Origin: Paraburkholderia phenoliruptrix
GTDB lineage: Bacteria; Pseudomonadota; Gammaproteobacteria; Burkholderiales; Burkholderiaceae
Length of the DNA stretch: 64,000 bases
Direction of reading: 5' to 3'
Assembly (NCBI RefSeq): GCF_902859825.1
Contig: NZ_CADIKB010000027.1
Location: 34,387-98,386 of the forward strand
The position numbers and the translations under genes are program-made. The notes beneath the pieces were generated by a model. It made no database searches and was not told the DNA's origin. It saw only the letters and a list, made by a program, of their open reading frames with translations. Position 1 is the stretch's first letter. The number at the start of each line of letters is the position of its first letter. Positions 1-8,773 of this stretch are shown piece after piece.

Positions 1-8
1 GAAGCAAT

Positions 9-578
9 ATGGACCACAACCTCACCTCACTCGATGCCGCAGAGGCACGCAAGCCCACACTGCGGGAGATTTTCGGCGGTTTTCTCGGCCTCGGGCTCAT
101 CTCATTCGGCGGCGCGCTGCCGCTTGCGCGCCGCGCGCTCGTCGAACAGCGCCGCTGGCTAAGCGCCGAAGACTTCACCGATCTGCTCGGCCTTTGCCAA
201 TTCCTGCCGGGCGGCAATGTGATCAATCTGTCGGTGGCCGTGGGCATGCGCTTTCGCGGCATCCCGGGCGCGCTCGCCGGCATACTCGGACTGATTGCGG
301 GGCCGTCGCTCGTGGTAATCGGTCTTGGCGTGCTGTACGAGCACACGCAAGACGATCCGCACGTGCGCCATCTGTTCGCGGGTCTCGCGGCCGCGGCGGC
401 GGGCCTGCTCATTTCGATGGCCGTAAAAATTCTGCTGCCGTTGCGGCATAAACCGATGGCCGCGCTGATCGCCGCGCTCGGCTTCATCGCGATTGCCATC
501 CTGCGGCTGCCGCTTTTGCCCACCATGCTGGTGTTGACGCCGCTTAGCATCTACGTTGCATCGAGGAATGCGCAATGA
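9..578 (+). CDS. chrA: Chromate transporter, N-terminal-type CHR half-protein
   Basis: A 189-residue hydrophobic protein carrying one CHR domain. The family signature near the N-terminus is visible (LISFGG around residues 30-35, then LPGGN around 66-70). It is followed by the second CHR half at 575, with which it shares an ATGA stop/start overlap, so the two are co-translated. Paired single-domain CHR proteins are a known short-chain form of the ChrA proton-linked chromate efflux transporter and together equal one long ChrA. The ATG at 9 is only eight bases from the window edge, so the upstream promoter cannot be seen. Substrate assignment is by family only; chromate versus another oxyanion is not decided by the sequence. 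Confidence 0.85.
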   Translation: MDHNLTSLDAAEARKPTLREIFGGFLGLGLISFGGALPLARRALVEQRRWLSAEDFTDLLGLCQFLPGGNVINLSVAVGMRFRGIPGALAGILGLIAGPSLVVIGLGVLYEHTQDDPHVRHLFAGLAAAAAGLLISMAVKILLPLRHKPMAALIAALGFIAIAILRLPLLPTMLVLTPLSIYVASRNAQ

Positions 579-1102
579 ACGACACACTCGTTTCGCTCGC
601 CATCATTTTTAGCCAGCTTTCGCTACTCGCATTCGGCGGCGGCAACACCATTCTTCCGGAGATGCAGCGGCAAGTAGTCGAGGTGCATCACTGGATGCCG
701 GCCAGCGAATTCAGCGCGCTATTCGCGCTCGCGCAAGCCGCGCCCGGCCCGAACCTGATGATCGTGACGCTGATTGGATGGCATGTGGCCGGTTGGCCGG
801 GCATGCTCGTCACGTCGATCGCGAAGTTCGGACCGTCTTCGATTGTGACGATTCTCGCGCTGCACGCGTGGGACCGCTTCAAGGACCGGCCGTGGCGGCG
901 CTACGCGCAATGGGGACTGGTGCCGGTAACGGCCGGCATCGTCGCGGCGAGCGCGGCGCTGATCGCGCAAGCGTCGGATTCGACCGCGATTGCATGGGCG
1001 ATTACCGCGGTCACAGCAGCGATCGCGCTGAAGACGCGCGTTCATCCGCTGTGGCTGCTGGCGGCGGGTAGCTTGATCGGGCTGACGGGTTTTGGACAGT
1101 AA
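575..1102 (+). CDS. chrA: Chromate transporter, C-terminal-type CHR half-protein
   Basis: A 175-residue membrane protein with a single CHR domain: LAFGGGNTILPEM near residues 18-30 and AAPGPN near 55-60, the second-half version of the motif seen in its neighbour. Its ATG overlaps the TGA of the preceding gene by four bases, so translation is coupled. The two halves are expected to heterodimerise into an antiparallel inner-membrane transporter, which is family knowledge. No regulator of the ChrB type is present downstream; the next gene is on the other strand and unrelated. Confidence 0.85.
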   Translation: MNDTLVSLAIIFSQLSLLAFGGGNTILPEMQRQVVEVHHWMPASEFSALFALAQAAPGPNLMIVTLIGWHVAGWPGMLVTSIAKFGPSSIVTILALHAWDRFKDRPWRRYAQWGLVPVTAGIVAASAALIAQASDSTAIAWAITAVTAAIALKTRVHPLWLLAAGSLIGLTGFGQ

Positions 1103-1145
1103 GCGGGGAGCGCAGCGCCCGCACCGCGCGCTCGCCAAAGCCGGC

Positions 1146-2672
1146 TTACTGAAACGCCACTTCCGCGAAACTGCGCAGCTTGCGGCTATGCAAACGATGC
1201 AGTCCGTTCTCGCGCAACAGCTCCATCGCTTTCACGCCGATCTGCAGATGCTGGTCGACCTGCGCGCGATAAAACTGGTCGGCCATGCCGGGCAGCTTCA
1301 GTTCGCCGTGCAGCGGCTTGTCGGACACGCATAGCAAAGTGCCGTAAGGCACGCGGAAGCGGAATCCATTCGCGGCAATGGTCGCGCTTTCCATGTCGAG
1401 CGCAATCGCGCGGCTTTGCGACAGCCGCTGCACCGGCTCGCGATGATCGCGCAGTTCCCAGTTGCGATTGTCGACACTCGCGACGGTGCCCGTGCGCATC
1501 ACGCGTTTCAGCTCCACGCCGTCGAGCTGCGTGACCTGCGCGACCGCGCGTTCCAGCGCGACCTGCACTTCGGCGAGCGCCGGAATCGGCACCCACAGCG
1601 GCAAGTCGGCGTCGAGCACGTGGTCCTCGCGCACATAACCGTGCGCGAGCACATAGTCGCCGAGGCGCTGCGTGTTGCGCAGACCCGCGCAGTGCCCGAG
1701 CATGATCCACGCATGCGGACGCAGCACGGCAATGTGATCGGTGATGGTCTTCGCATTCGACGGCCCCACGCCGATGTTGATCATCGTGATGCCGCTGCCG
1801 TCCGCGCGCTTCAGGTGATACGCGGGCATTTGCGGCAGACGCGGCGGCGCGGTGCCTTCCTGCGCCTGCTCGCCGAGATTCTCGTTGTACGTGACGACGT
1901 CGCCCGGCTCGACGAACGACGTGTATTCGCTGCGATAGGCGCGCAGTTCCTCGTCGTCGGTATGGGCCATCATCGTGCGGCCGAGCTTGACGAATTCGTC
2001 GATATAGAACTGGTAGTTCGTGTACAGCACGTAGTTCTGGCAATGCGTGGGCGAGGTTGCCGTGTAGTGCTTCAGCCGATGCAGCGAGAAGTCCACGCGC
2101 GCCGCCGTGAACAACGCAAGCGGATGCGGCTCGCCGGGCAGCGGCTCATACGTGCCGTTCACAATGCGGTCGTCGAGCAACGCGAGGTCCGGCGTGTCGA
2201 ACACGTCGCGCATGAGGAAAAGGCGCTCGCGATCCAGATCGCCCTCGAGGTGAATGCCCTCGGCAAACGCAAAATGGATCGGAATGGGTTGCGTCGAAAC
2301 GCCGACTTCTATCTTCACATGATGGTTCTTGGCCAGCAGCCGCAGTTGCTCGCGATAGTAGTTGCCGAACAGATCGGGCCGCGTGACCGTGGTCTCGAAT
2401 ACGCCGGGCCCCGCGACGAAACCATACGAGCGGCGCGAGTCGATATGTGTGTTCACTTCGGTGCACACGCGCACGAATGGGTAGCATGCGCGCACCCGGC
2501 GCTCGAACAGTTCGTTGCGGCGATAGCGCGCGAAGGCGTCGCGCAGGAAAGAGGTGTTCGCTTCGTAAATCGCCGACAGGCGGGTGACAGCTTCGGCAGC
2601 ATCGTCGAAGGATTCGGTCGGGAAACTGTTGGCGGGAGTTTGCACCGCGCGTTGATTGGTATCGTTGTTCAT
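1146..2672 (-). CDS. amn: AMP nucleosidase
   Basis: A 508-residue cytosolic enzyme that hydrolyses AMP to adenine and ribose 5-phosphate. The N-terminal AMP-nucleosidase domain occupies roughly residues 30-240. A nucleoside-phosphorylase fold follows, with GVGPSNAKT, MLGHCAGLRN and the conserved acidic segment ALDMESATIAANG. The length is slightly above the E. coli enzyme (484). The ATG at 2672 follows an AGAGGCGAACGAAG stretch that can act as ribosome-binding site. It is monocistronic, convergent with the chromate genes and divergent from the DUF2782 gene. The assignment is firm. Confidence 0.93.
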   Translation of the reverse strand: MNNDTNQRAVQTPANSFPTESFDDAAEAVTRLSAIYEANTSFLRDAFARYRRNELFERRVRACYPFVRVCTEVNTHIDSRRSYGFVAGPGVFETTVTRPDLFGNYYREQLRLLAKNHHVKIEVGVSTQPIPIHFAFAEGIHLEGDLDRERLFLMRDVFDTPDLALLDDRIVNGTYEPLPGEPHPLALFTAARVDFSLHRLKHYTATSPTHCQNYVLYTNYQFYIDEFVKLGRTMMAHTDDEELRAYRSEYTSFVEPGDVVTYNENLGEQAQEGTAPPRLPQMPAYHLKRADGSGITMINIGVGPSNAKTITDHIAVLRPHAWIMLGHCAGLRNTQRLGDYVLAHGYVREDHVLDADLPLWVPIPALAEVQVALERAVAQVTQLDGVELKRVMRTGTVASVDNRNWELRDHREPVQRLSQSRAIALDMESATIAANGFRFRVPYGTLLCVSDKPLHGELKLPGMADQFYRAQVDQHLQIGVKAMELLRENGLHRLHSRKLRSFAEVAFQ

Positions 2673-2872
2673 CTTCGTTCGCCTCTATTGATGAGATGAC
2701 ATTACCACGGAACCCGAGTTCGCCAAATGACCGCGCCGCCCGCGCGGCACGCGCTGCCGCGGGCGCCCGGAAGATGGCGGACGCTTCGCGCGAAAGCGGC
2801 GCAAAATAAGGCATCGCGCCCGTGGCAGAGGCTGGATTTGCTAGAATCGGGGCACCATTCCGGAGAATCACC

Positions 2873-3268
2873 ATGAAGCCGCTCCTTCCCGTCGCCGTTG
2901 CACTGGCCGTGGCCTTTGGCAACGTCGCGATGGCTGCACAGCCCGTCGACGACACGCCGCCTCCGGGCGCACCGCAGTCCGCCAACGAACGCGCCGGCCT
3001 GCCCGATCTGGACAAGATCAACCGGCCGGCCGCCGAGGTCAGCTCGAAGGTCGAAATCAACGTCCCGCGCACGCCGAGCTTTTACGAGCGCAGCGCGAAC
3101 GGCACTGAAATCACCGAATACCGCGACAAAGGCAAGCCCGTCGAAATCAACGTGCACTCGAACCTCGGCACGCGCTATCACATGAGCGCGCCGCTCGACA
3201 CGTCGCCCGCCGTGCGCGACAACGGTCGTGCGAGCACGCGTTTGCCGTCGGTGAACCTGACTTATTGA
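2873..3268 (+). CDS. DUF2782 family secreted protein
   Basis: A 131-residue protein with a clear signal peptide: MKPLL, a hydrophobic stretch, then AMAA at about residue 22. The mature part is short, Pro-rich and charged (about residues 25-131). It matches DUF2782, a family of unknown function usually found just before homoserine kinase, often near polA. That context holds here, since thrB follows 225 bp downstream. The ATG at 2873 was chosen over an in-frame start at 2822 because it sits directly at the signal peptide and has an upstream GGAG. Function is unknown; a periplasmic location is inferred. Confidence 0.75.
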   Translation: MKPLLPVAVALAVAFGNVAMAAQPVDDTPPPGAPQSANERAGLPDLDKINRPAAEVSSKVEINVPRTPSFYERSANGTEITEYRDKGKPVEINVHSNLGTRYHMSAPLDTSPAVRDNGRASTRLPSVNLTY

Positions 3269-3493
3269 CCGATGCAGGGCGGGGCGCCGGCCTCGCCCGC
3301 CTCGTTGTTTTCGTCGAGCATCCGCGGCTGGCGTGCCGCGGCTTAGCCGTAACCGCTTCAAGACCGCTGTTGCCGTGAATCCCGCTGCCGTTTGCGGACC
3401 CGCCCTTCGCGCGTTCGCCGCTGCCTTGACCACCGCACGCATTCCGCTGGCCGACTCGCGCCAGCCCGACCAACCTGATCCGACGTTTTCCGC

Positions 3494-4489
3494 ATGGCTG
3501 TCTTCACCGCTGTCACCGAATCCCAACTTGCAGACTGGATGCGCCATTACGATCTCGGCGAGGTCGTCGAATTTCGCGGCATTTCATCCGGCATCGAAAA
3601 CAGCAATTTTTTTCTGACGACGACGCGCGGCGAATACGTCCTCACCATCTTCGAAAAGCTCACAGCCGAGCAACTGCCGTTCTATCTGGACCTGATGCGG
3701 CATCTGGCCGCTCACCGCGTGCCGGTGCCTGACCCGATGCCACGCGAGGACGGTTCTCTCTTCGGCATGCTGCTCGGCAAGCCCGCGGCGATCGTGACGA
3801 AACTCGAAGGCGCGCCGGAACTCGCGCCGGGCGTCGAGCACTGCATCGAGGTCGGGCAGATGCTGGCTCGCATGCATCTGGCCGGGCGCGATTACACCGG
3901 CTATCAGCCGAATCTGCGCAGCCTGCCGTGGTGGCAGGAAACGGTGCCGACCATCCTGCCGTTTCTCGAAGGCGAGCAGCGTGAGCTGCTGTCCTCCGAA
4001 CTCGCGTATCAGGAGGCGTTCTTTGCCTCCGCCGATTACGCCGCGCTGCCCGAAGGCCCCTGCCACGCCGACCTGTTCCGCGACAACGCGATGTTCGCGC
4101 ACGCCGCGCCCGAGACCGGCCACGAAGTGCGGCTCGGCGGCTTCTTCGACTTTTACTTCGCCGGCTGCGACAAGTGGCTGTTCGACGTCGCAGTGACCGT
4201 CAACGACTGGTGCGTGGATCTCGCCACGGGCAAGCTCGATGAAGCGCGCACCGAAGCGATGTTGCGCGCGTACCAGACCGTGCGGCCCTTCACCGCCGAG
4301 GAAAACCGCCATTGGGGCGACATGCTGCGGGCAGGCGCATACCGTTTCTGGGTCTCGCGCCTGTATGATTTTTATTTGCCGCGCGCGGCCGAGCTGCTCA
4401 AACCGCACGACCCCGGCCACTTCGAACGCATTCTGCGCGAACGCCTGTCCGGCGTCGCACTTCCTGGCATTCATACCTCATGCAACTGA
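3494..4489 (+). CDS. thrB: Homoserine kinase (APH-fold type)
   Basis: A 331-residue enzyme that phosphorylates homoserine in threonine synthesis. It belongs to the aminoglycoside-phosphotransferase-like ThrB form used by Pseudomonas and Burkholderia, not the GHMP-kinase form of E. coli. Visible landmarks are the N-terminal GISSGIENSNFF nucleotide loop, the catalytic HADLFRDN around residue 193, and the metal-binding segment GFFDFYFAGCDKWLFD. It overlaps the next gene by 10 bp, implying co-translation with the membrane protein. It draws on the aspartate semialdehyde made by Asd, encoded elsewhere in the window. Confidence 0.93.
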   Translation: MAVFTAVTESQLADWMRHYDLGEVVEFRGISSGIENSNFFLTTTRGEYVLTIFEKLTAEQLPFYLDLMRHLAAHRVPVPDPMPREDGSLFGMLLGKPAAIVTKLEGAPELAPGVEHCIEVGQMLARMHLAGRDYTGYQPNLRSLPWWQETVPTILPFLEGEQRELLSSELAYQEAFFASADYAALPEGPCHADLFRDNAMFAHAAPETGHEVRLGGFFDFYFAGCDKWLFDVAVTVNDWCVDLATGKLDEARTEAMLRAYQTVRPFTAEENRHWGDMLRAGAYRFWVSRLYDFYLPRAAELLKPHDPGHFERILRERLSGVALPGIHTSCN

Positions 4490-5289
4490 TCGAAGTCCCC
4501 GCGAAAGCCGGCTATGTATGGTTCCGGCAAGGCATCTGGCTGTTTCGCAAGAATCCGCTCGCGTTTCTGACGCTCTTCTTCACCTACCTGCTGGTGATGA
4601 CGCTCGTCGCGCAAATTCCGCTGATCGGCAGCGTGTTGCCGCTCGCGTTCATTCCCGGCGTGGCGGTCGGTTTCATGGCGGCATGCCGCAATACCATCGC
4701 CGGCAAGCCGGTGTTCCCGACCATTCTCGTGGACGGCTTCCGCTCCTACGGCCCGGTGGTGGCGCGCCGGCTGATCGTGCTCGGCGTGTTCTATGTGATC
4801 GCGATGGCGCTGGTGCTGGCGGGCTCCGCGCTCGCCGACGGCGGCATGCTGCTCAGGGTGATGCTCGGCGCGGGCGGGGCCCTCGACCCCGAGGCGCTGG
4901 CCAACAGCAACATGCCGCTTGCCGTGGTCACGGCCTTCGCGTTCTACGTTCCGGTGGCCATGCTTTTCTGGTTCTCGCCGATTCTCGCGGCGTGGCATGA
5001 CGTGCCGCCCATCAAGGCCATGTTCTTCAGCCTCGTCAGCTGCTGGCGCAATCGCGGCGCGTTCATCGTATTCGGCGCGCTGTGGTTCGCCGTGGCGATG
5101 ACCGTATCGCTCGGCTTGTCGGCGCTGATGCAGGGGCTCGGCGCGGGCGACTTCGCGTTTGCGGTGCTGATGCCCGCGACGATGATCGTCACCACCATGC
5201 TGTATTGCTCGTTCTACGCGACGTATCGCGGCTGCTACGGCGTGCAAACGCCGCAAACGCCGGATCTGCCGACCACGCCGGCGGCCTGA
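4480..5289 (+). CDS. BPSS1780-family inner-membrane protein
   Basis: A 269-residue integral membrane protein with about six hydrophobic segments (around residues 25-50, 95-125, 145-170, 190-215 and 225-245, plus weaker ones). It matches the BPSS1780 family of Burkholderiales, whose function is not established. Its ATG lies inside the end of thrB (10-bp overlap), so expression is tied to homoserine kinase. An amino-acid-related membrane function would be a guess from context only. No catalytic motif or signal peptide is seen. Confidence 0.75.
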   Translation: MQLIEVPAKAGYVWFRQGIWLFRKNPLAFLTLFFTYLLVMTLVAQIPLIGSVLPLAFIPGVAVGFMAACRNTIAGKPVFPTILVDGFRSYGPVVARRLIVLGVFYVIAMALVLAGSALADGGMLLRVMLGAGGALDPEALANSNMPLAVVTAFAFYVPVAMLFWFSPILAAWHDVPPIKAMFFSLVSCWRNRGAFIVFGALWFAVAMTVSLGLSALMQGLGAGDFAFAVLMPATMIVTTMLYCSFYATYRGCYGVQTPQTPDLPTTPAA

Positions 5290-5440
5290 AACCTTGAAGG
5301 CGTGACTTCGGCCGCGGTGCGAACAACGGGCGGCCGGGTTCCGGTTGCTCGCGTGAGGGCCATGCCTGCCGCGGCGGTCGCATCCGTTCAGAGCTGCGTA
5401 AGCCCGCTCCGCAAACAGCCGTTTACCGCTCCACTTGCCG

Positions 5441-6940
5441 ATGACACGCGTCCGCCATCTGAACGACAGCTTCTACACCGGTCTGGTCTGGTTCCGCCGC
5501 GACCTGCGTACAACCGACAACGCCGCGCTCTATTACGCGCTCAAACATTGCGAGCGCGTCTGGTGCGTGTTCGTGTTCGATACGACCATCCTGCAACCGC
5601 TCGTCGACAGGTGGCAGACGCGCCATCCGGGCACGCAGGCGCAGGACCGGCGTGTCGAGTTCATTCTTGGCTCGCTGCGCGAACTCGACGAAGCACTGCG
5701 CGCGCAAGGCGGCGGCCTCGTCGTGTTGTATGGCGACCCGGCGGATCTCGTGCCGAAGCTCGCCGATCAGCTTCACGTGGACGCGGTATTCATCAACCAC
5801 GACTACGAACCCGCCGCCATCGAAAGAGACGACACGGTGCGCGAGCGCCTCGCAGAAACGGGCCACGCGTTTCGCACGTTCAAGGATCAGGTGATTTTCG
5901 AGCGCGCGGAACTGCTGACCGGTCAGAAGAAGCCGTTCACCGTCTTCACGCCGTACAAGAACGCCTGGCTCAAACAATTGACGAGCTTCGACCTGAAGCC
6001 CTACCCGGTCGAAACTTACGCGACCCGTCTGGCCTCGTTGCCGCCGGCCCTGGACCGGCAGCTGCCGACGCTCGAACAACTCGGCTTCGCTCCGGGCAAC
6101 CTCGCGGAACTGGACTTGCCCACGGGCATGAGCGGCGCACAGCGGCTGCTGGACGACTTTCTGACGCGAATCGACAGCTACGCCGAACGGCGCGATTTTC
6201 CGGCCGTCAAGGGTCCGAGCTACCTCTCGGTGCATTTGCGCTTCGGCACCGTATCGATCCGCACGCTCGCGCGGCTCGCGCATGAAATGTCGCTACAGCC
6301 GGACGGCCGTGGCGCGGCCACGTGGCTGTCGGAACTTATCTGGCGGGATTTTTACTTCATGATCCTTGCGCATCACCCGAGGCTGGCGGGCGGCGCGTCG
6401 TTCAAGGAGGAGTACGACCGGCTGCGGTGGGAGCAGGGTCCTGAGGCGGACGCCGCCTTCGCCGCGTGGTGCGAAGGCCGCACGGGCTACCCGCTGATCG
6501 ACGCCGCGATGCTGCAACTGAACCGCACCGGCTACATGCACAACCGCCTGCGCATGGTGACGGCGAGTTTTCTGGTCAAGGATCTGGGTGTCGACTGGCG
6601 GCTCGGCGAGCGCTATTTCGCCGAACAATTGAACGACTATGATTTCGCCGCGAATAACGGCGGCTGGCAGTGGGCGGCTTCGACGGGATGCGATGCGCAG
6701 CCCTATTTCCGCATCTTCAATCCGATCACGCAGTCGGAAAAATTCGATGCCGACGGCCGGTTTATCAAACGCTATCTGCCGCAACTCGGCAAGCTGCCGG
6801 CGAAATGGATTCATGCGCCGTGGCTGGCAGGCCCGCAACGGCTGGCGGAATTCGGTGTTGCGCTGGGCGACAACTACCCGGCCCCGATTGTGGACCACGC
6901 GCAGGCAAGGGCGCGGACGCTAGCCCGTTTCGGTAAGTGA
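5441..6940 (+). CDS. phrB: Deoxyribodipyrimidine photolyase (CPD photolyase)
   Basis: A 499-residue blue-light DNA repair flavoenzyme that splits cyclobutane pyrimidine dimers. The N-terminal antenna-chromophore domain starts at GLVWFRRDLRTTDN. The FAD-binding domain carries the diagnostic segment DYDFAANNGGWQWAAS followed by TGCDAQPYFRIFNP near residues 400-435. I chose the ATG at 5441; an in-frame TTG two codons upstream (5435) is the alternative. The stop codon sits in a short hairpin (GTGAGC/GCTCAC, 6937-6952) with no T-run, so termination there is not convincing. Monocistronic. Confidence 0.93.
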   Translation: MTRVRHLNDSFYTGLVWFRRDLRTTDNAALYYALKHCERVWCVFVFDTTILQPLVDRWQTRHPGTQAQDRRVEFILGSLRELDEALRAQGGGLVVLYGDPADLVPKLADQLHVDAVFINHDYEPAAIERDDTVRERLAETGHAFRTFKDQVIFERAELLTGQKKPFTVFTPYKNAWLKQLTSFDLKPYPVETYATRLASLPPALDRQLPTLEQLGFAPGNLAELDLPTGMSGAQRLLDDFLTRIDSYAERRDFPAVKGPSYLSVHLRFGTVSIRTLARLAHEMSLQPDGRGAATWLSELIWRDFYFMILAHHPRLAGGASFKEEYDRLRWEQGPEADAAFAAWCEGRTGYPLIDAAMLQLNRTGYMHNRLRMVTASFLVKDLGVDWRLGERYFAEQLNDYDFAANNGGWQWAASTGCDAQPYFRIFNPITQSEKFDADGRFIKRYLPQLGKLPAKWIHAPWLAGPQRLAEFGVALGDNYPAPIVDHAQARARTLARFGK

Positions 6941-7072
6941 GCACACGCTCACAGAAGTGCAACAATCCGCATGGAGAAGGGCTGCGCATGAGCCCGGGGC
7001 GCAGAAGCGAAACGCTCGCACCCTGCACCGGCGTCTATTATTACCGCCGATGCTTCGCTGAAGACGCTCAGC

Positions 7073-7249
7073 TTAGTGCTGGCTCATCCACGACGGCTGG
7101 CGGAAGTTCGTTTCGCGATCCAGCTTGCGCATGCGGAATTCCAGGTCGTACAGGTCCGTTGCTTCAGCGAGGAACGCGTCTGCGCGCTCTTTGGCGAGTT
7201 GTTCGGGCGACTTCGTCAGAAACAGGAACAGGCGGGTAAGCAGGTACAT
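7073..7249 (-). CDS. DUF3563 family small protein
   Basis: A 58-residue protein: a hydrophobic N-terminus (YLLTRLFLFL), then a charged helix and the ending RQPSWMSQH. This is the DUF3563 pattern found in Burkholderiales, of unknown function. An in-frame TTG at 7264 would add six residues, but the ATG at 7249 gives the family start. The upstream region is unusually rich in dyad symmetry: an 18-bp palindrome in the presumed 5' UTR and a second dyad over a perfect -10 box. This suggests tight regulation. A membrane-anchored or peripheral location is plausible but not proven. Confidence 0.75.
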   Translation of the reverse strand: MYLLTRLFLFLTKSPEQLAKERADAFLAEATDLYDLEFRMRKLDRETNFRQPSWMSQH

Positions 7250-7269
7250 GGTCAACCTCGACAATGAGT

Positions 7270-7287
7270 TTAGGCGTTAACGCCTAA
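7270..7287. repeat. 18-bp perfect palindrome upstream of the DUF3563 gene
   Basis: The sequence TTAGGCGTTAACGCCTAA is a perfect inverted palindrome lying 21 bp before the ATG at 7249 and downstream of the candidate promoter. It could be an operator for a dimeric regulator or, as RNA, a short leader hairpin. I do not recognise the regulator. Confidence 0.6.
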
Positions 7288-7299
7288 GGGATAACCCGT

Positions 7300-7317
7300 A
7301 TTATAGGGAAAACCCTA
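7300..7317 (-). promoter_or_regulatory. Candidate promoter with overlapping operator dyad for the DUF3563 gene
   Basis: Read on the minus strand, a perfect TATAAT (-10, bases 7300-7305) directly follows and partly overlaps the dyad TAGGGTTTTCCCTA (7304-7317). No good -35 hexamer is visible at 16-18 bp spacing (TGGCGC at best). This arrangement suggests a promoter controlled by a protein bound over its -10 spacer. The promoter call is inference; the symmetry is seen directly. Confidence 0.5.
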
Positions 7318-7356
7318 GGAACGCGCCAGCACTCATTTCGAAGTGTTGCTCAAACG

Positions 7357-8544
7357 TCACCGGGCGTAGAACCAAGGTGCCGCGCCGCTTTCCTCGACAC
7401 CTGCCCCCACGCGCCGCTGGTGCTTGAAGAATTCCCAGATCATGGCGCTCGCGTCCGGACCTTTCGACGAATGGAACGGCACGGCGTCGTCGCCGCCGGC
7501 CCACGCGTGCGCGAGCCCTTGCACGCGGCACACGCGCACCACGCGCCGCCCGCTGCGGAAATAGTCGCGCATCGTCACGCCGCCTTTGCGCTCTTCGCGC
7601 AACTCGCCGGCTTTGCGCGCGCCGGTCGGATCGATCATCCGGTTGAGCCGCAAAAATTGCGTCGCAAGCTGGTCGGCATTGACCGGCGCGACTACATGGT
7701 CGGCGTCGCCGTGGATGATTATCGCCGGCATGCCGGGGTAATGCGCCACATCGGCCACCTCGTCGACGAGTTCGACCGCGTCGCGCCGCGCCCCGCGCCG
7801 CATCACGTCCATGGCGGTGATGCCGGAGCGGGCCTCGCCGAAAGCGGGCCCGGAATGCAGCGCAACCGCCGCGAAGCGCTCCGGAAAATGCAGCGCCAGC
7901 AGCGCCGTCAGCCCGGCGCCGGCCGAAATTCCGGCGACGTACACCCGCTCGCTGTCGAACCCATGCTGGGCGACGAGCGCATCGACAAGCGACACAACCG
8001 CGCGCGCCTCCGCGCCGCCCGCGCTTTCGCCTGCGTCGTACCAATGCCAGCAGCGGTGCGAATGCGCGTGCTTCGACTGTTCCGGATAAACCACGGCAAA
8101 GCCGTAGCGGTCCGCCAGCACGTTCATGCGCGTGCCTTGGGCAAATTCGTCGATGGATTGCGTGCAGCCGTGCAGCATCACGACGAGCGGCATGCTGTCG
8201 AGCGCATGGCCCGACGGCACATACAAACCATATTGCAGATGATTGACGAGCCGCCCGGGCGCCGCGGGCGCCGAATGGAACGAGCGCGTCCACGCGCCGC
8301 TCGCCCACGCCGCCGCGCGCGGACGAACCCGCGATTCGCGCGCGCTCGGGCGCGGCGCCTCGCGTTTGGCCGGTGCACGGAGCGCCGCGGACTTGAGCGG
8401 GCGCACTTTGGTCGACGGCTTGCTGGTCGCCGGACGGGCTGGGCGCGTGGTAGTGCGCTTCGCGGTCTTCTGCGCGTGCTCGGTTTGAATCGCCAGCAGG
8501 CGCTTCAAACCGCGAAGCCAGATGTTCGATAGACTTTTTGCCAT
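7357..8544 (-). CDS. Extracellular-type PHB depolymerase family esterase
   Basis: A 395-residue alpha/beta-hydrolase of the PHB-depolymerase/LpqC esterase family. After a basic, Pro/Ala-rich N-terminal ~90 residues come the oxyanion HGC at 125-127, the lipase box G-I-S-A-G with nucleophile Ser207, a candidate Asp at 280 or 282 (HGDADH), and His346 in GLAHAW. The true start is the ATG at 8544; longer frames upstream lack support. The N-terminus has no classical signal peptide (MAKSLSNIWLRGLKRLL is amphipathic), so it may act inside the cell or be exported atypically. The substrate (PHB, oligomers or another ester) is not fixed by sequence. A TTGTGCA/TGCACAA palindrome lies about 50 bp upstream. 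Confidence 0.82.
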   Translation of the reverse strand: MAKSLSNIWLRGLKRLLAIQTEHAQKTAKRTTTRPARPATSKPSTKVRPLKSAALRAPAKREAPRPSARESRVRPRAAAWASGAWTRSFHSAPAAPGRLVNHLQYGLYVPSGHALDSMPLVVMLHGCTQSIDEFAQGTRMNVLADRYGFAVVYPEQSKHAHSHRCWHWYDAGESAGGAEARAVVSLVDALVAQHGFDSERVYVAGISAGAGLTALLALHFPERFAAVALHSGPAFGEARSGITAMDVMRRGARRDAVELVDEVADVAHYPGMPAIIIHGDADHVVAPVNADQLATQFLRLNRMIDPTGARKAGELREERKGGVTMRDYFRSGRRVVRVCRVQGLAHAWAGGDDAVPFHSSKGPDASAMIWEFFKHQRRVGAGVEESGAAPWFYAR

Positions 8545-8595
8545 CGGCGCAAAACCTCGCAAAAAGGGGCAGGATGATGGGGCGAAATATGCTTC

Positions 8596-8610
8596 TTGTG
8601 CAATGCACAA
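8596..8610. promoter_or_regulatory. Palindromic candidate operator upstream of the PHB depolymerase gene
   Basis: TTGTGCA-A-TGCACAA is a perfect 7+1+7 dyad located 52-66 bp before the esterase ATG, within the 414-bp divergent gap (8545-8958). TGC-containing dyads are reported for PhaR-type regulators of polyhydroxyalkanoate genes, so PhaR is a candidate. This is inference; no regulator gene is nearby. Confidence 0.4.
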
Positions 8611-8773
8611 TAACATCAATCCGCACGCTATGCAGGACGCTTCAAACGAATTCCGCCGCTGCCCACCGTGCCCGTCACCGGCCGCCAACGGGCCGCCGCC
8701 AGCCCGCCGCAGGCTACCCGCCACAGCCGCCCATTAACCTTGCCGGCGCGCCGCCACCTAGGGGCGAGCCGCC

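Noticed and set aside
8522..8737. 71-codon plus-strand frame upstream of the PAP2 gene
   Set aside because: Pro/Arg-rich product with no ribosome-binding site or family pattern; it partly overlaps the esterase gene.
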